DNA from: Centroberyx gerrardi
Lineage: Eukaryota > Chordata > Actinopteri > Beryciformes > Berycidae
Assembly: GCF_048128805.1 (NCBI RefSeq)
Contig: NC_135998.1
Span: 13,164,656 to 13,228,655 of the forward strand
Length of the DNA: 64,000 bases
Reading direction: 5' to 3'
Shown here: in pieces, positions 14,101 to 26,684 of the stretch
Layout of the letters: each line of letters opens with the position of its first letter
How positions within the stretch are numbered: position 1 is the first letter of the stretch
The notes under the pieces: generated by a model
Databases searched by the model: none
What the model was told of the DNA's origin: nothing
The model's input: the letters and a program-made list of their open reading frames with translations, nothing else
Made by a program: the position numbers and the translations under genes

Positions 14101-17100
14101 CCGTGGAGACTAGGGATGCACCGATCCGATACTGATATCGGATATCGGTCCGATACTGACTCAAATAGCTGGATCGGGTATCGGTGACAATGGGGCCGAT
14201 CTATTCAATTCAATTCTATGTTTATGTCTACGTGCGCATACTACGTCATGCGTCAGCAGCGCGCCGGTAGACCCGGCCATTTGCCTTCGGTCCGTCCGGT
14301 GGCTCCTCCGGTCCAGCAGCTCCGGAGGATCCCGGAGGATCCCGCCTGCCGCGCGCAGCGTCTCCCGCACTGAATTCTCGCTCGTGGGGCGCGAGCCTCC
14401 CGCAGCTAGCATCCAGGCTAACAAGCTAACCTGGCGCCCAACCCTCATAACAGAGCCGGGGTCGGGGTGAGCTGACCGGGGGTCGGGGTGAGCTGACCGG
14501 GGGTCGGTGCTGATGCTCGGTAGTTAAAAACACACCTGCATGAATACTTTGTCTCGGTTATATGTTTAAACTCTCCCGGGTCACCGCGCGGCCGAGCAGG
14601 CTGCCATTTAACCTGTGAGGTAAAGTAGTTTTCCACCAATTATACAATCGGCGCGTCCAGCCAGACTCCATTCATAAATCCAAGGTTTACGGGGACTCGG
14701 CTGTAGGTCAACGTTGTTTCCTGCCACAACACGATTTAAAGCGTTTTCCGTGTTCGTCAGGTACTGCTGCTCCATTCGGCTGACACATAGTCAGACTAAC
14801 ATACCTTGATTTTTTTTCTGAGGGCTGTTTCATAAAGCAAGATTACCAGTTAAGCCAGAGTTATTTCAGTAATTTAGGCTTATTCTGCATATTTTGAATG
14901 TTTTGTTTTTACCAAGTTACTTGTTTATACTACTTGTGTGAATTGTGATTTAATTTATCAAGTTTGTTTGCACTAGTTTGTGACTTAATTGTGATTTAAT
15001 GTTTACATTTTGTTCTCATTTGATGCAGTTGTATTGTTTTATACTGGAATTTTAATTCCTGACCAATTTGTTGCTGCATTTAAAAGGTTTACACTTGAAT
15101 TGTAATTCCTGTTAATTTTGAAGATGTTTTACCAAGTTGCTGGAGCACGATTATTTATTATTTTAATAATAAATAACAATTGAGTACATTTATATCTATG
15201 TATTTATTTGTTACATTTTGTTTTACAAAGTTAGGAAAGCAATGTTAAAGTCAAGAATGATCCCAGTCTCTTCCACACAGTGAGGCATAGCCTACAGTTT
15301 ATTAATTAAACACTGGTATCGGATCGGTACTCGGTATCGGCCGATACCCAAAGCCCAGTTATCGGTATCGGTATCTGGACTGAAAAAGTCGGATCGGTGC
15401 ATCCCTAGTGGAGACTGACAGGAAACATGAGAGAAGATCAACCCAGAGTTTCATCACAGCAGTTAAGATGTTCTAAAATAAAGATAAGTTAAAATACGAA
15501 AACAATAAGACACAATCCAAGCCCATTCACAGTGGAGAGTGAATCCTGAAAGCAGGTTAAGGATAGTCTGATGTCAGACCCAATAATTTAGTCAGATTCA
15601 GCAATTGAATATGTTCTGTGAACATGGGGCAGAAATTACTTTTTATCTTCAGCAAGTCAGTGGTAAAAAAAAATATTGAGCCTTAAGCACAGCTCTATAG
15701 TAGAATTGCATAGATATTACACTTTAAAAAGTAAACGGCTGTGAAGTGAACTCACTGATATTTTCATTTATCATTACCAACATGGTTTAGAAATAGCCTA
15801 AATGGTTAATTTGCTTTAGGGAATGAAAACCATGTGACGCAGATCTAAACAGGGACAGACCTCACTGGATCCTTCTAGATTTCAGATGTAGGTAGATGGC
15901 GAACTTACTTCCCCAAGGAGTCATCGATGTCACCTCTGTTGGGCTCCAGGCCGCGGACTCTCCCCCTGCAGCTCAGAGGCATCAGCTCGTCTGCTGGGTA
16001 GGCATATTTCTGCAGCACAAACATGGGACAGACACTGTCAGTCTACTGAGAAGTTCCTCAATAAGCAGGAGGGGGAAAAAAAACATGAAACATCTGTTTC
16101 ATGTTTTCAGAGGACTGATGTATTCAAATGTCATTATAATAAGATTTTTTATTAGACAATTGCCAGCAGGTCAGAGGGCTTTTGTAAAGAGACAGAAGTC
16201 TTCAACCCCTAAGAAAACAACTTTTAGGAAAAAAAACATTAGGCTATTGGAGGCCATTCTGAATCTGTAAAAAGGAAAAGGGACTAGCGTTACACATCCA
16301 AATCCCTTCTACAAGAAAAATCTATAAAAAGTGTTAAGAACAAAAAACACTTGGGGTGGGTGGCAAGGAAAACCTTTTAAATGTGGAAAAGTATTATTCT
16401 ATCACATGTAAGTGACTCACTGGACACTTGACCTACGGCTACCAAAAATCACAAGACTCAAAAGACAACAACTGACTGCATTTACTTGTTGACATCACTT
16501 AATCCAGTGGTTTGGTTGAAAACCAGCAGGACTCTGGGTCCTGAGGACCAGGATTGAGAGCTACTGACTTAGTGAAGTGGACAAACACATGCAGAAAGAA
16601 TGTTATGCGTTCCAACCAAGGAAAGTTGTAGGTTTAAGCATTTATATGGCTATTAGCTGCTGATATTCTCCTGAATATGAATGGATTATCATGGGTTTAT
16701 ACCACCCCTTTCACAGCAAACAAAATTAATTCAGAATGGGCTAATCTCTCCTTTCCTCTGTCTGCATATCCATCTCTGCTGCTAAATCAACCTTTCAACT
16801 CCACTCTCGCCTCAGAAACAGCTAAAATTGATCTCCGCCGGCATGGCTACCATCAGCCTTGACTCTTTAACTTCCTCCAGACCAACTCTACAGCTGATCT
16901 GCTCCCTTTCTTGACTACCATCATCAATTTCTTACTGACATCTGGCTGTGTACCATCTACCTTCAAGTCTGCAAGAGTTACTCCTCTTCTCAATAAGCCT
17001 ACACTTGTCTCATTTAACGTCAAAAACTGCAGACCTGTATTGCGCCTTTCATTTCTATCAGACACATTGGAACATGCTGCCTCTAACCAACTTTCTTGTC

Positions 17101-18571
17101 TCTTTCACAGAAAAGCTTGTTTCTCCCTGCCCAGTCTGGCTTTACTTCTACTAAGACTGCAATCTTTGTTGTTACTGAAGAACTACACATGGCAAGATCT
17201 GCTTCTCTCTCCCTAAGGCCTTCTTCTTTCTAGACCTGCCCACTGCATTAGACACTTTGAACCACTAGATGCTTCTTGATGACCTGGAGGTCTCTGAGTG
17301 TACACTCGCAGGGTTCACCAGGTAGGTACCAGGTAGGTACCTGTCTGGACAAACTCATTAGGTATAATGGAGGGGTCCCACATGTGTCCTCTCCACTGAG
17401 GTTCCCCAGGGCTTCTTCCTGGGCCCTCCTTCTCTTATATCTCTACACTAGATGCCTTGGCTCTTTAATCACATCCCAAAATTATCCTGCCATTGCTATG
17501 CTGACAACACAGAGTTCTTCCTATAATTTTCTTCCTCTGGCATTCAGGTTAAATATAATTTACTTGGAAGTATGTAAAGCTCTACAGTGAAGTAAGTGAA
17601 GAAGTTCTGAACACAATCAATTGTCATGATGGCAAAAATTAGGAAAAACCAAGGTTGAAAATATCCGGAATTATCCTTTAAGGCATGCATCTATGTTTGC
17701 CTGTCCACTGCCTCATCACACCACTGACAACACCAGAGTGAATACAATCTAGAGCGCCAACAAACGCAGAATGATTCAATTCAAGCAACTGCTGTACCAG
17801 ACCAACACTGCAGCCACAACCAAATCCTGCAAGTCTGCATTCTACATGATCATTAACCTTAATCATTTTCCTTTTTTTTGGCTTGCGTGCCATTATTTAT
17901 ACCCTTTCAGACTATCAGACATTAGCTAGCCTCAGACAGGATATGGCTGCATTGTTGATACTGAAACATTAAAGTTTATCATTGGATGGGAAATAGAACA
18001 TTATAGTTCCAAAGTGAAATGCAGTTTCTGAGATAACTTTATACCTTTTTAAACATTTAACCCCAAAATCCTCTTTTAAAATAAATAAATAAATAACACC
18101 ACACAAGCATCAAGTAACATTCAAAGATTCAGATTACGTGGATAACTTTTGATAAAAAAAAAAAAAAAAAAGCCAGATAAAACCTTTTAATACCAAACTC
18201 ACGTTTTGTAAATGTAAATGTAGTGATAAGAAATAATCAAAGTGGTTTGCTGTTACTGTAAGATCTTACCATGTAACTGCCGTAAGCGTGATCAAACATC
18301 TCAACAATCTGGTCCCTACAACAACAACAAAAGGTAGAGACAAACTGATTAAATTAGATAATAACGACATAACACAAAAGTGGTAATGCTTTGTCATGGT
18401 GTTGTGAAAGCTCTCACACTTGCACTCACTCGTAGACAAACACACAGAGACACGTTTACATGTTTGTCTACATCACCTGATATCAGTCTTCTCCTCCGGT
18501 GTCATAGTCTGGCTCTCTTGACAACTTGCCCAGCCAAGAAGACTGGTGAGCAGTAGAGACTTAAGCATCAT
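44..18571 (-). CDS. edem3: ER degradation-enhancing alpha-mannosidase-like protein 3 (partial, C-terminus outside window)
   Basis: This is an ER-lumen glycosyl hydrolase family 47 protein that trims mannose from misfolded glycoproteins for ER-associated degradation. Nineteen coding exons were placed by GT-AG sites and unbroken phase, in gene order: 18571-18477, 18315-18270, 16009-15909, 13447-13408, 12750-12638, 12329-12176, 11957-11823, 11276-11171, 10855-10758, 10585-10460, 9664-9581, 4808-4725, 4026-3902, 3678-3513, 3039-2882, 2749-2632, 2123-1950, 1474-1309, 235-44. They total 2,281 nt, about 760 codons. Residues 1-18 ([18 protein letters not shown]) look like a signal peptide. The GH47 domain spans about 35-490, with [36 protein letters not shown] and FTTEAH. 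A protease-associated (PA) domain spans about 610-755 ([13 protein letters not shown], then PLFQMVGDG). The PA domain identifies EDEM3, since EDEM1 and EDEM2 lack it. The tail and any KDEL-type signal lie beyond the left edge. Two adjacent ATGs (18571, 18568) could start translation. Confidence 0.93.
2757..2791. repeat. (AC)n microsatellite
   Basis: A dinucleotide run in an edem3 intron, eight bases upstream (in gene order) of the exon at 2632-2749. It forms part of the extended acceptor tract of that exon. Confidence 0.9.
3459..3488. repeat. (GT)n microsatellite
   Basis: A GT run with interruptions in an edem3 intron, just downstream in gene order of the exon at 3513-3678. Confidence 0.85.
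4220..4400 (+). mobile_element. LINE-type 3' tail fragment
   Basis: An AT-rich stretch runs into TTTCCCCTCAGGGATCAATA and ends in a short run of AATCTT units. Fish non-LTR elements commonly end this way, with a terminal short-unit repeat. It sits inside an edem3 intron. The family is not certain. Confidence 0.5.
5511..8795 (+). pseudogene. L2 LINE ORF2: AP-type endonuclease plus reverse transcriptase, disabled
   Basis: The 5' part (5511-6512) encodes an AP-like endonuclease with [13 protein letters not shown] and SDHYC blocks. The 3' part (7353-8795) encodes a reverse transcriptase with [46 protein letters not shown] and YADDTQLY. Both parts lie in one frame because the nested insert between them, with its duplicated TTAA, is 465 bp, a multiple of three. 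Besides the insert there is an in-frame TGA near 7242, where the family would have a sense codon. A frameshift near 8770 moves the conserved C-terminal block (around APKLWNTLP) into the next frame. The copy cannot make an active protein, although the decay is light. Confidence 0.88.
6505..6969. mobile_element. TTAA-flanked short transposon (MITE-like) nested in the L2
   Basis: TTAA at 6501-6504 and TTAA at 6966-6969 bracket 461 bp. The inner ends are inverted: AGACGAGATGAAA on the left, and AGTCGAGATGAAA as the reverse complement of the right (12 of 13 match). Removing the insert plus one TTAA makes the L2 reading frame continuous across the site. TTAA duplication is the mark of the piggyBac superfamily, but the ends do not begin with the usual CCC or CAC, so the family is open. 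No transposase is encoded. Confidence 0.8.
9043..9270. repeat. 116-bp tandem duplication in the L2 3' UTR
   Basis: Two near-identical copies run 9043-9158 and 9159-9270, each starting GATTCTCATCCATCTGTGGA. The only visible difference is a T/G change in the CTGCCT-AGGCAGTGAG stretch plus the end. The unit is inside the LINE, so it is part of the element or arose after insertion. Confidence 0.9.
10947..11012. repeat. (TG)n microsatellite
   Basis: An about 66-bp TG run lies in the edem3 intron between exons 11171-11276 and 10758-10855. A second TG run follows at 11129-11156, close to the donor of exon 11171-11276. Confidence 0.92.
12797..13075. mobile_element. hAT-like MITE, copy 1
   Basis: It starts TAGTGCTGAAACAATTAG and carries many ATTAATC/GATTAAT inverted motifs. 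It shares TTTGCTGGTTACAGCTTC and neighbouring sequence with the element at 55099-55474. The right end is worn and no target duplication is visible here. It lies in edem3 intron 4. Confidence 0.6.
14111..15407. mobile_element. Non-autonomous hAT transposon with perfect 8-bp target duplication
   Basis: The 19-bp terminal inverted repeats read TAGGGATGCACCGATCCGA at both ends (the right one on the minus strand). The 8-mer GTGGAGAC at 14103-14110 recurs at 15408-15415, which is the hAT signature. The ends carry several ATCGGTATCGG-type subterminal motifs. The 1,297-bp interior has a GC-rich part (14220-14600) and an AT-rich part, with no transposase frame. It lies in edem3 intron 3. Confidence 0.92.
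16850..17580 (+). pseudogene. Decayed LINE reverse-transcriptase fragment (L2/CR1 type)
   Basis: Reading across several frames gives typical reverse-transcriptase blocks: an N-terminal stretch ending [13 protein letters not shown], then a DLxxALDTLNH-like block near 17235-17265, GVPQG-like near 17395 and YADN-TEFF near 17495-17520. Multiple stops and shifts break it. It is an old relic in edem3 intron 2. Confidence 0.7.
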
Positions 18572-19450
18572 TCCAATGCCAGGAGGGTGGCCCACTTCCC
18601 AGCAAAGCTTATTTCCTATTCTCCTCATGTAATCTCACCTCAGGTTAAGCTTTAACGGATAAACAAAACCCTGTCCTTTGCCCAGCGCCCACGCAAAATC
18701 AAACAGTCCAGCAAGCACAGTTCTCCTCCTTTAAAACCCTGATCCTCATTTTGGGTTCCGCACCAAAGAGTTAATTGTTGAGATGTGGCTAACGTTTGCT
18801 GACGTTAGCTGCCTCCCAGCACCGCTTCCATATCCCCGCCACAGCGGCTGTGCTGTAGTTGAGCAGCCTTGTTAGGACCACCACATCCCCATTGAGCACT
18901 TCAGGTGACCGCTGTCTTTGTAAACAAAAGATGCAGCCAGCTAGAGCTGAGTCTTGCGAGGAAAAATAAGTCTGCGAAGCACTGTTTGAAGAAAGGTTTG
19001 GCAGACCTAACGGCGCACTTCTTGTTGCTGAAATCAATAATCCGAGTGAGGCGAATATTCTTGTATTTACCAAACTAATGGCACAGTGAAGAAGTTTGCT
19101 ATATGGCTAACGCTGGCTAACCAACACAGACGGAGCAGGGAGGATCCCTACCGTTAGCTAGCTAACAAGTTGCTAGTTCGCCGTAAGCTTATTATCAAGG
19201 CGAGTTAGCTAGCTAACTTAGCATATTTAGAAAAAGGCAGCTAGGCTAAAACAACGTCTCCATCTAAATATTCAGGGTTCACCTGCTATGCCCGCTGTCT
19301 AACTATTAGACAATTAAATCATCGATGACACGTAGGTAAATATCACCACCGTAGTCCCCTGACGTCGTGTGCCGAGCTGTCAACGAAGAGTCAGGATTTT
19401 TTTCAGCTGTACGGACCATAGACCGTACAGACAGCTAACACACTTCCGGG
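18572..19450 (-). promoter_or_regulatory. edem3 5' flank / probable promoter and 5' UTR
   Basis: This stretch lies directly upstream of the edem3 start on the minus strand. It is less AT-rich than the introns and holds scattered CpGs, for example around 19330-19450. No TATA box is evident, and I cannot place the transcription start. The assignment rests on position only. Confidence 0.35.
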
Positions 19451-19628
19451 GGGGTCACCAAAGAAAGGGACTATACGTCACTGGGTGGGTGGAGTCAGTC
19501 CTGTCCTGAACAGCAAGTTAATCCACGCATTTTGTGAAATAAGGACTGGGTGATGTGATGGAGCAGGGGGAAAAACGATATCCCTAATTTTAAATTGGGA
19601 GCAAATTTGTCTATTGTCTAGTTTTCTC

Positions 19629-19669
<41 letters not shown>

Positions 19670-19670
19670 A
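19629..19670. repeat. (CAA)n trinucleotide repeat
   Basis: About fourteen CAA units upstream of edem3. It would read as poly-Leu on the minus strand, which is not a gene. Confidence 0.9.
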
Positions 19671-19679
19671 GGATAGTAG

Positions 19680-20690
19680 TCCACTCACATTTAATACTTT
19701 TTTAGGTGCACTCATGGCTCCTGGGGTCAGAAACTGAACCACTGGATTATCTGTAGACAGTTTAATTTCAAAATGTCATCAAAGAGTTGTTTGTGTCTCT
19801 TTGTGTGTCTCTGGAATAATAGGTTAAAATGAAAGATGAGCTGAAACAGCTAAGTAACATGACCCATTTACCTGGGTCACAGTGGAAGTGGGAAAGACTG
19901 CCAACAAGTCACCACCATGCTTGCATATTTTACATGATTGAGTAATTTACCCCACTTCACTGACTGGCTGCAAGATATTCTGTCCATCTCTACATATGCT
20001 GCCAGTAAACAGCATAGATGACAATAATCAGTTTAAAATGCAAGCATGACCATTACACATGATAATAATGAATTAGCAGTTTATTTGAAAGTGATCTCAG
20101 CTTTTGGCTCCATAGTTGATCAGCTTCCTTAATCTGCTTTATGAGCAGTACAGTGACATTGGGCTAGTTTGCTTGAAAGTCTACGCAATTGAACTGTTAG
20201 CAAACAGTTTTTGTATTACATACATACATAGAAACAAAGTGTTTCATTATAAAATGTGTGAGTGTCTATCTAAAATAATCAATGAAAAAAGTTGATTTAA
20301 TATATAAACATATTATTTAAACATTTGTCAAAATAGCTGTGTGAAACAGGACAAACGGTTTGTATAGTTATGAGTCAACATTCAAATTCAGTAACATAGG
20401 ATTTAACATTTCAACATTTCCAGTAAGGACATCACCTCTCAGTTTACACAAGGCGGCCTGAATCCTTGGAATTTTATCCAGGAAGTTTTTATCTGGGCTT
20501 CATAACCAGGCCTTGTCTGGATAGAGAGACTCTTTTGTTGTTTTTCTATACAGGAGTATAGGCCTAAAGGAAGGAGTGTACAAAGGGAGGTTTGACTGGT
20601 TGTTCAAGGTTTAAGGTTTCCAGTCAGCTATCAGGCTTTATCTTCCATTGAATTGGATGTCAACTGGATGTCAGACCACTGCTATAGCGC
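19680..20690. other. Intergenic stretch with no recognised feature
   Basis: AT-rich DNA between the edem3 5' flank and the MITE at 20700. I see no exon, RNA gene or repeat boundary that I can support. Confidence 0.4.
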
Positions 20691-20699
20691 TACTGTCTG

Positions 20700-20914
20700 G
20701 ACTATTTGCCCCATAATTTAGTGAGTGTCGTTTGGCATGGGACTGGAACTACGTGCCTAGTTTCAAGCATGGGAAGACAGTTAAAGAAAGAAAGAAAGAA
20801 TAAAACATACAAATACAAGAGGGACTGGCAGCAGAGCTGGCAACAGAGCTGTGCGCCAAAATTTGGCACACTGCTCCAGTCCCATGCTAAAGTATAAGTA
20901 TGGGGCAAATAGTC
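20700..20914. mobile_element. Small MITE with 16-bp terminal inverted repeats
   Basis: GACTATTTGCCCCATA at 20700-20715 is repeated inverted at 20899-20914. Inside are a second inverted pair (GGCATGGGACTGGA near 20738, TCCAGTCCCATGC near 20874) and a short (GAAA)n tract. There is no coding content. I could not fix a clear target duplication. Confidence 0.65.
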
Positions 20915-20919
20915 TAGAT

Positions 20920-20955
20920 CAGAGCCATTGAGAGAAATCTCTCTCAATGGCTCTG
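20920..20955. repeat. Short perfect hairpin
   Basis: CAGAGCCATTGAGAG (20920-20934) pairs perfectly with 20941-20955 across a 6-base loop, immediately beside the MITE. Confidence 0.85.
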
Positions 20956-21254
20956 GTCCAGATGAGTCCAGACTTATTCACACACAAACACACATACCTT
21001 ACAGTGTTAAATTATGTGTATCTGTGCTGTATACTGATTGGCATGTTACCTTATGTGTAATTTCAGTCAGTAGTTTGTTACAGATCAGAGCTAAAAGTTG
21101 CCTGATTTCTCTCTGCTGGTCCTGTCTTGGGCTGCCCCTTGTAGTCATGGTGGCATAGCTGTCTGTCTGCTGCTGCTGGGCAGGGTGGGCGCAGGGGGTC
21201 TGTGGTCTTGGAGAAGGGTGGGGTCCTAGAGGAGCCTGGGGGTGGGAACAGAGT

Positions 21255-21476
21255 TTAGGGACATGATCTGGGTGCTGTCATGCTGTCTCTCTCCCTATCC
21301 AAGGCAACACCTTTAAGGGCTTTAGCAAAGACCCTGACTGCATTCCTGTGGAGGTCTACGTGGTCATACAGATGGTGATGGTGGATGTCTCTGTAGTGGA
21401 CTAGGTGAACACTGGAGAGTGATGAGCATCTCTGTGTCAGATCTGCGTTGATGCGTTGTATCACCTGTGGGGGCAC
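21255..21476 (-). pseudogene. Possible SGNH-hydrolase-like ORF1 relic of a retroelement
   Basis: The minus frame has YDHVDLHRNAVRVFAKALKG, which resembles the C-terminal D-x-x-H region of SGNH/GDSL esterase domains seen in ORF1 of several fish non-LTR elements. The rest of the domain is not found nearby. The assignment is weak. Confidence 0.35.
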
Positions 21477-21724
21477 ATCCAGTCTAGGGAGGAGGGTGGA
21501 GATTGTGACTCTGGGAAGGGATTTCTTTCTTGGCTTTAAGTGCCAGTTAAAGCCACAAAAGAAATCATACTATCTCTATCTCTCACTCACACACACTTCC
21601 ATTCAAGCACACACAAGCCATGACAAAGCCATGCAAAATGAGAATTTCACTGGATTGGTAAATGATTTAGATAAATGGACTACATTTAAATGAGTCAGTC
21701 CCAATGCAAAAAGCCCTCTATTAA

Positions 21725-22364
21725 AGGGTAACTTTGGTATTTTTCAACCTGGAATCTATTTTCCCACCTTTTTGTGTCTAAGTGACTAAAGGGGACAACA
21801 ATTTTTGAAATTGGTCCAGTATTGAGCGAGATCACATTGCCGGCAGCCGCGAAACGAGCTGCAATGTAATCCGACGGGGCAAATCGCACCGTCAATGTAC
21901 GTCCACTAAAAGTGCTTGTTTTTGCCACTGACAGGCTCAGATTGTTATTATAAGTGTCTGACAACATTATGGAAAGGACCCTACAGAGAAATGAAACGTT
22001 TTTCTTTACCTTTCGCTTGATCCGGTCTGTGTGTAACCAAGTCTCGCTCAAGGCTCGCGAGAGTTGAGTTGTTGCAGGAAGTTACACACAGACCGGATCA
22101 AGCGAAAGGTAAAGAAAAACGTTTCATTTCTCTATAGGGTCCTTTCCATAAAAAAAACTTTCCGCAAAAACAAGCACTTTTAGTGGATGTACATTGATGG
22201 TGCGATTTGCCCCGTCGGATTACATTGCAGCTCGTTTCGCGGCTGCCGGCGATGTGATCTCGCTCAATACTGGACCAATTTCAAAAATTGTTGTCCCCTT
22301 TAGTCACTTAGACACAAAAAGATGGGAAAATAGGGTCCAGGTTGAAAAATACCGAAGTTACCCT
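21725..22364. mobile_element. Long fold-back element flanked by TTAA
   Basis: TTAA at 21721-21724 and 22365-22368 flank a near-complete palindrome of 640 bp. The left arm (from AGGGTAACTTTGGTATTTTT) returns inverted on the right with few mismatches. The centre near 22050 contains the CTCGCGAGAG region. Both arms read as the same peptide on opposite strands, which explains the apparent ORFs. TTAA flanks suggest a piggyBac-type non-autonomous element. No transposase is present. Confidence 0.85.
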
Positions 22365-22639
22365 TTAAACTTCCATTTTATATAAAACTTCCTTACCTTG
22401 AGGCAGTGCCCATGTGTTTAGCAGCATTATCTGAAGAGAACTGTGTACAGGCAATACAACTGGCAGAAACCCAACAGCTGTCTGTTGTGGCAGCATAGTT
22501 TTTGAGACCGTTTAATTGTTTTGCTATATTTGCAATGGGCCATAGTAGCATAGACAACAGGCAAGTGTAGCTAAACTTAAGTTCTCCCTAATCCCCAACT
22601 AGGATCAAACATGATACATGCTCAAATGATTCTAAATTA

Positions 22640-22925
22640 GCTTCAGCTGCACCTGTTGCAGAGGAAGAGGAAACTGCAGTTGATCCCTGATGCTGCCACT
22701 GTTGCTCCTGCACCAGAAGTAGCTGTGGAGCAAGAGACTGACGTGACTGCTGCTGCTGCTACAGAGGTTGTTCAGGTCTGAAACAGTAGCCCCCGCTGAG
22801 AATGTTATAGTCCCTGCTGCCACTGAGAGCACAGCTGTGGCAGAAGCAGCTGCAGCTGATCCTGCAGGTGATGCTGAGACTGAAATACTGGAAACAGAGA
22901 ATGAGGCTCCGGCTACTGCAGGTGA
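22640..22925 (+). pseudogene. Ala/Glu/Val-rich coding-like relic (unidentified)
   Basis: A low-complexity acidic, alanine-rich sequence reads in one direction over about 285 bp but needs two one-base frame changes (near 22690 and 22772). Pieces include APVAEEEETAVDP, VAPAPEVAVEQETDV and ETVAPAENVIVPAATES. A good donor-like site (CTGCAG/GTGAGAG) ends it at 22921, and acceptor-like AGs lie near 22643. It looks like a decayed exon of a repetitive acidic protein. I do not recognise the family. It could also be chance GC-rich repeat sequence. Confidence 0.4.
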
Positions 22926-23190
22926 GAGCCACCCACTGCTTCAGGGGAGGCGGGTGTGGATATTACCATCAGCTCATGCAGTCAGCATCTACAAGCACAT
23001 CAGCTTTACACACACAATACTGTAACTGTAATAATGTTTTAACCCCCAGTCAATGCACTAGACCACAACCAACCACTCTAACCTATAGATTAACTGAAAC
23101 AATCCCCCATCAATATATGGAGGAATGGAATGAATTAAAAATGTTAAACAATTTCAGAGGGACCTGATTTATTTTGACCTGCGGTCATTT

Positions 23191-24881
<1,691 letters not shown>

Positions 24882-25882
24882 TCACAGTAGCTTGCAGTTG
24901 TTTTCATATTAAACATGTCAATTGCATTTATGGTGGGGCAGCTTGTGATAAGAAACCAGACTCTGGAGACTTCAATTAACAACTCAATATCTGTATATAA
25001 ACACTTAGACGATATTCCCAATAGCACTTCTACCATTTTACACAATCCATCCCCTCTGTTGTCAGTGAATGAACAGATGAAGTGTGAACGAAGCCATGCT
25101 GAGGCATCACCGCCCCAAACTGCAGTTACAGAGGAACAACTGAATCAGTGTAGTAATATCATTTAAATAAGCCCAATGTTACAGCATTGTCTTGCTTATT
25201 AAAGACTATCTAGGTTTAAGGATTTCTACTGAGAGAAAAAAAAGTCACAGATATCAGAGGAAGTGCCCCTTGTTTTAGTTTTTGGCGCTGGTATTTCTTG
25301 TGGAAAAGATGCCCACCCATTGGCCTTACAATGCAACATTAACTACTAATTGGTCATGATTTCTCCATCCTTTATCACTGCTTACCTACAATCTTACACT
25401 ACTTTTACCAAAGTAGCTCTATCTGGGTCTAGGACCATATGTTTCTGCCCTGCTGCGTTTGTAGTCTGAGCGAGGAAGCGCGGATTTGTACTTTTCCCTC
25501 ATGTTTAGTGGTTTGACCATCACGTCAAACTACATGCTGCTGTTTGGCAAGGTTTCCTTGTTCTCATACAAGCATTCATGAAACATGTACTATATCCTGT
25601 GACGAACAATACTTTATTAGACTCCACTTAGCGTTAAATCGTTAAAATTTCAACTTTCAAAACTGGTCGATAAATTATCCCTTGAGCAGATAAAACAAAA
25701 CAACTGTTGTTTAGTTTTAAAACATGACGCACAGTTTATTGATTTAGCGTGCAGAAGTAACCTATGATCAGGAAAAGGGAAATTCCGGGGATCATTGTTT
25801 AAAGTCTAGCTGGAGTTTTTCCCCCTGAAGTTGTAATGTTAATTTTCAGTCATGACTAGACAGCATGATACAGTGTGATTGA

Positions 25883-26684
25883 TAGGGGTGGGCGGATCGA
25901 TCCCAAAATATCGATACTACAGATACTACGTCTCGTTTTTGAAGATCGATTCTAGCGTCAATAGGATCGATACCAGTTTCAGTTTCTCTCTTCTACGTTG
26001 TACCCATTTCATCAAAGAGTAGAACTGTCTGTGCAAACAACGTTCCGTTGTCGTGAACACATCTTAGTGCATGCATGCACTGTTTGCTTCTCCAGTGCTG
26101 TTGTCGTGTCGTGTGCACTCAAACAACGAACATACGCGTCGCGCACGCGCAGCGCGCCATGGCGCGCACCCTGAGAACCATTGCTCTAACTGAAGGAAAG
26201 AAGAATGGTTGAGGGTAGTTTGTGCTTTTGTTTAGTTATTTGCACTTTGCTTATTTATAAAAGTTGTGAAAGTTTTAAAACATTCATTGTTCTCCACAAA
26301 TAATTGTGTGTACTTTGTTTATTCAAAAAACTTTTTTTCATGTTTGCACATTCAATTTACAATAATAAAAAAAAATATTTTTGTTATTTGCCTTTAAAAA
26401 CTGTCCTGTGTTTTAACATGCATGTGATTAAGTAATTAACAGTGGAAAGCAAAAAAAACTGGCTTCATTCATTTATGTAGCACTTTTTTACAAAGTGCTA
26501 CATAAATGAATGAAGCAAATTTTTGATGATGCATTCACCTCATAAATCATGACACACTGCTCTCCCCTACATGAAAGTACATTGCCGCTTTTAATAATAA
26601 AAAGTATCAGTATCAGTATTGATATCGGCGATTCTGGCCCTGGTATCGGATCGAAACCAAATTTTGCGGTATCGCCCACCCCTA
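25883..26684. mobile_element. Non-autonomous hAT transposon with perfect 8-bp target duplication
   Basis: The ends read TAGGGGTGGGCGG... on the left and TAGGGGTGGGCGATACCG as the right-end complement. GTGATTGA at 25875-25882 recurs at 26685-26692. Subterminal ATCGATAC/GTATCGGA motifs occur at both sides. The interior (802 bp) has no transposase and holds a perfect 25-bp-arm hairpin at 26462-26516. Confidence 0.9.
26462..26516. repeat. Perfect 25-bp inverted repeat, 5-base loop
   Basis: GCTTCATTCATTTATGTAGC plus five more bases (26462-26486) pairs exactly with 26492-26516. It lies inside the hAT element. Confidence 0.9.

Noticed and set aside
16500-16565. Palindromic TGGGTCCTGAGGACCAGG stretch, possible MITE
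   Set aside because: Looks like a piece of a known dispersed repeat, but the ends and target duplication could not be fixed.
21695-22385. Two ORFs with the same peptide on opposite strands
   Set aside because: They are the two arms of the fold-back element, so the identity follows from the palindrome and not from a gene pair.
26148-26165. CpG-rich CGCGCACGCGCAGCGC patch as a CpG-island promoter
   Set aside because: Very short and inside the hAT element.
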